A stretch of 7,585 nucleotides of DNA from contig JAQVDA010000013.1 of NCBI GenBank assembly GCA_028698535.1, forward strand, positions 1 through 7,585. Reading direction: 5' to 3'. Positions 7,257 to 7,585 of the stretch are shown in pieces. Below the pieces are notes generated by a model. That model had not been told where the DNA came from. It did not search any database and saw only the letters and a program-made list of their open reading frames with translations. Made by a program: the position numbers and the translations under genes. Origin of the DNA: Bacilli bacterium. Its GTDB lineage: Bacteria; Bacillota_I; Bacilli_A; RF39; UBA660. Within the stretch, counting starts at the first letter, position 1; each line of letters starts with the position of its first letter.

Positions 7257-7585
7257 GTGCCGGAATTACCAGAAGTAGAAACAATTAAAGAAACCTTAAA
7301 GAGACAGATTTTAAATCAAAAAATTAGAGATGTTCGTATCTACTTAGACAAAATTATTCAAGAACCATCTATTGATACTTTTATTAAACAGATTAAGGGG
7401 GAAACCATCCTTGATATTAAGCGCCGTGGTAAGTGGTTAATTTTTAATTTAAATAACTATGATTTAGTGTGTCATTTAAGAATGGAAGGGAAACTATTTG
7501 TTACCAAAAAAGAGGAGCCGTTAGGTAAATATGATCATGTTGTTTTTGTTTTTGATCATATGGAATTAAGATACGCGGATATGCG
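7257..7585 (+). CDS. mutM: Formamidopyrimidine-DNA glycosylase (3' part outside window)
   Basis: Fpg/MutM removes oxidised purines such as 8-oxoguanine and formamidopyrimidines and cuts the strand by beta,delta-elimination, starting base-excision repair. The 109 visible residues of a protein usually near 275 aa begin MPELPEVETI from a GTG codon. Pro2 is the Schiff-base nucleophile and Glu3 the general acid. PELPEVE, rather than the PEGPEI of endonuclease VIII (Nei), marks it as Fpg. K59 in RRGKW corresponds to the conserved DNA-contact Lys57 of E. coli Fpg, and HLRMEGK (73-79) carries the void-filling Met76. The visible end, LRYADMR, enters the conserved LRYxDxR region. The H2TH motif and C-terminal zinc finger would lie beyond the window. 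It starts 4 bases after the transporter stop, and polA-fpg proximity is common in Bacillota, where PolA can fill the gap left after Fpg incision. Confidence 0.96.
   Translation, partial: MPELPEVETIKETLKRQILNQKIRDVRIYLDKIIQEPSIDTFIKQIKGETILDIKRRGKWLIFNLNNYDLVCHLRMEGKLFVTKKEEPLGKYDHVVFVFDHMELRYADM

Noticed and set aside
7257..7585. Endonuclease VIII (Nei) instead of Fpg
   Set aside because: The N-terminus is PELPEVE, typical of Fpg, not the PEGPEI of Nei, and the HLRMEGK segment and polA linkage also fit Fpg.

Overview
The window is an AT-rich chromosomal segment (roughly one third G+C by eye) with four genes, all on the + strand and almost gap-free: the 3' part of polC, a complete polA, a complete cation diffusion facilitator (CDF) transporter, and the 5' part of fpg/mutM. 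A PolC-type replicase together with a PolA whose proofreading site is degenerate points to a low-GC Gram-positive lineage (Bacillota/Mycoplasmatota, Bacilli-like). I cannot name the genus. All 11 Trp codons in the reading frames are TGG and no frame has an internal TGA, so the standard code fits better than the Mycoplasma/Spiroplasma code.

Layout. Bases 3-3698 encode PolC from its N-terminal OB fold to a C-terminal QLSLF clamp-binding tail; about 200 N-terminal residues lie before the window. An 86-base gap (3699-3784) follows. It has no convincing terminator but carries an extended -10 promoter right against the GTG start of polA (3785-6379). The CDF gene starts 6 bases after polA (6386-7252), and fpg starts with GTG 4 bases after the CDF gene (7257 to the window end). 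polA, the CDF gene and fpg look like one translationally coupled operon.

Biology. PolC is the replicative polymerase with its own 3'-5' exonuclease. PolA fills gaps and removes primers with an intact 5' nuclease but no working proofreading site. Fpg excises oxidised purines and hands gapped sites to PolA. Together they form a replication and base-excision-repair cluster, and the polA-fpg pairing is familiar from Bacillota. The odd member is the metal-efflux transporter between polA and fpg.

I see no novel multi-gene system, mobile element, CRISPR array or RNA gene. The points most worth a second look are the compressed polA promoter/ribosome-binding site, the HxxxD/ExxxD metal site of the CDF transporter, the CxxC...CxC zinc knuckle of PolC, and the gene order itself.
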